DNA of 7,038 bases from Burkholderiales bacterium (lineage in GTDB: Bacteria > Pseudomonadota > Gammaproteobacteria > Burkholderiales > Usitatibacteraceae), in NCBI GenBank assembly GCA_025936275.1, contig JAICTR010000151.1:1-7038 (forward strand). The letters run 5' to 3'. Shown piece by piece: positions 6,326-7,038 of this stretch. A program made the translations under genes and the position numbers. The notes below the pieces were generated by a model, which saw only the letters and a list, made by a program, of their open reading frames with translations, did not search any database and was not told the DNA's origin. Each line of letters begins with the position of its first letter. Position 1 is the stretch's first letter.

Positions 6326-7038
6326 GCCGGATGCGCCGGCTCGAGGAGCGCGGCGAGCGCCTCGCGCAGCGCCGCGGCGCTCATGCGGTCGGAATCGGTC
6401 ACCGGCGCCTCGGCGGGCATGCGCCGCAGGAGCTCGAGCGCGTTGCGGAAGTGGCGGCGCGCCTCGTCGCCGCTCCCCTCGGCGCGCGCGAGGTGGCCGC
6501 ACGCGACGTGGGACATGACGTGCGCGGGATCGAGGTACAACGCGCGCGTGAGCGCGGCGCGGGCCGCCGCGCGCTCGTCGCGCTCGAGGAGCACCATCGC
6601 GCGCAGGTAGTGCGCCGCCGGATCGAGCCGCGCGGCGGCGAGCCAGCGATCGCACCAGCCGAGCGCCTCGTCGAGCGCTCCGCGGTCCGCGCACGCCCTG
6701 GCCCGCGTGGCGAGGCTCTCCATCGGCGGCGTGGACGCTTGGGAGGGCGGCGCGGGCGAGGCGAGCGCCGGCGGGGGATCGAGCGGCGCGGCGGAGGGCA
6801 ACGCGGCTGCATCACGCGCGATGGCCGGAACAGGCGCCGGCTCGCGCGCCGGATCCTTCTTGCGATAGAGGAAGGCGCCGCCGCGCATCACCGGCGCGAA
6901 GCCGGGGAAGCGCTCCGCGGCGGCCTCGCTCGGGCTCACGACGAGCCATCCGCCCGGGGCGAGCGCCTCGTGAAGCCGGCGGATGGTGCGGCGCATCTGC
7001 GCGGGCGTGAAGTACATGAGCACGTTGCGGCAGAACAC
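6322..7038 (-). CDS. cheR: CheR methyltransferase with C-terminal TPR region (WspC/FrzF-like), 5' end outside window
   Basis: Only the last 238 residues are visible; the first codon is an internal GTG (Val), and the true start lies beyond the right edge. CheR transfers methyl groups from S-adenosylmethionine to receptor glutamates. Residues 1-60 are the end of the catalytic domain: FCRNVLMYF is the family hallmark, followed by LHEALAPGGWLVVSPSEA and the closing GGAFLYRK. A Pro/Ala-rich linker follows (about 62-105), then about three TPR-like helical hairpins (roughly 108-141, 142-172 and 176-205, for example ALDEALGWCDRWLAA and AALTRALYLDPAHV). The tail 206-238 looks helical. The stop overlaps the cheW start. 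CheR with TPRs is typical of Wsp- and Frz-type pathways, not flagellar chemotaxis. The SAM-binding N-terminal part cannot be checked here. Confidence 0.93.
   Translation of the reverse strand: MFCRNVLMYFTPAQMRRTIRRLHEALAPGGWLVVSPSEAAAERFPGFAPVMRGGAFLYRKKDPAREPAPVPAIARDAAALPSAAPLDPPPALASPAPPSQASTPPMESLATRARACADRGALDEALGWCDRWLAAARLDPAAHYLRAMVLLERDERAAARAALTRALYLDPAHVMSHVACGHLARAEGSGDEARRHFRNALELLRRMPAEAPVTDSDRMSAAALREALAALLEPAHPA

Overview
The window is one tightly packed operon, read entirely from the minus strand, that encodes a chemosensory (chemotaxis-like) signalling pathway. The DNA is very GC-rich, with strong G/C preference at third codon positions and long spurious open frames on the other strand. 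That fits a high-GC member of the Pseudomonadota (for example Burkholderiales-like) or Myxococcota. The sequence alone does not settle the taxon.

In transcription order (right to left): a CheR methyltransferase with a C-terminal TPR region (6322-7038, start outside the window); a CheW adaptor (5798-6325); a CHASE3-type methyl-accepting chemoreceptor (4033-5760); a CheA histidine kinase with its own C-terminal receiver domain (1863-4025); a CheB methylesterase (787-1866); and a receiver-histidine kinase protein that runs off the left edge (1-779). CheR/CheW and CheA/CheB meet in 4-base ATGA stop/start overlaps. The receptor and CheA are 7 bases apart. CheW and the receptor are 37 bases apart, and a 14-codon mini-frame with ATGA overlaps at both ends fills that gap.

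The parts make a complete sensing and adaptation core. The membrane receptor would control CheA through CheW, CheR and CheB would add and remove receptor methyl groups, and CheA would pass phosphate to its own receiver, to CheB and probably to the receiver of the last gene. TPR-CheR, a CheA-receiver hybrid, CheB, and no stand-alone CheY, CheZ or flagellar gene resemble Wsp/Frz-type alternative cellular function (ACF) systems more than flagellar chemotaxis. The main difference from Wsp is the last gene, which carries a HisKA domain where Wsp has the diguanylate cyclase WspR. The pathway may therefore feed a second kinase and an unknown regulator.

There is no rRNA, tRNA, CRISPR array, insertion sequence, convincing terminator or dedicated promoter in the window, and no non-coding stretch longer than about 40 bases. 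The operon promoter should lie beyond the right edge.
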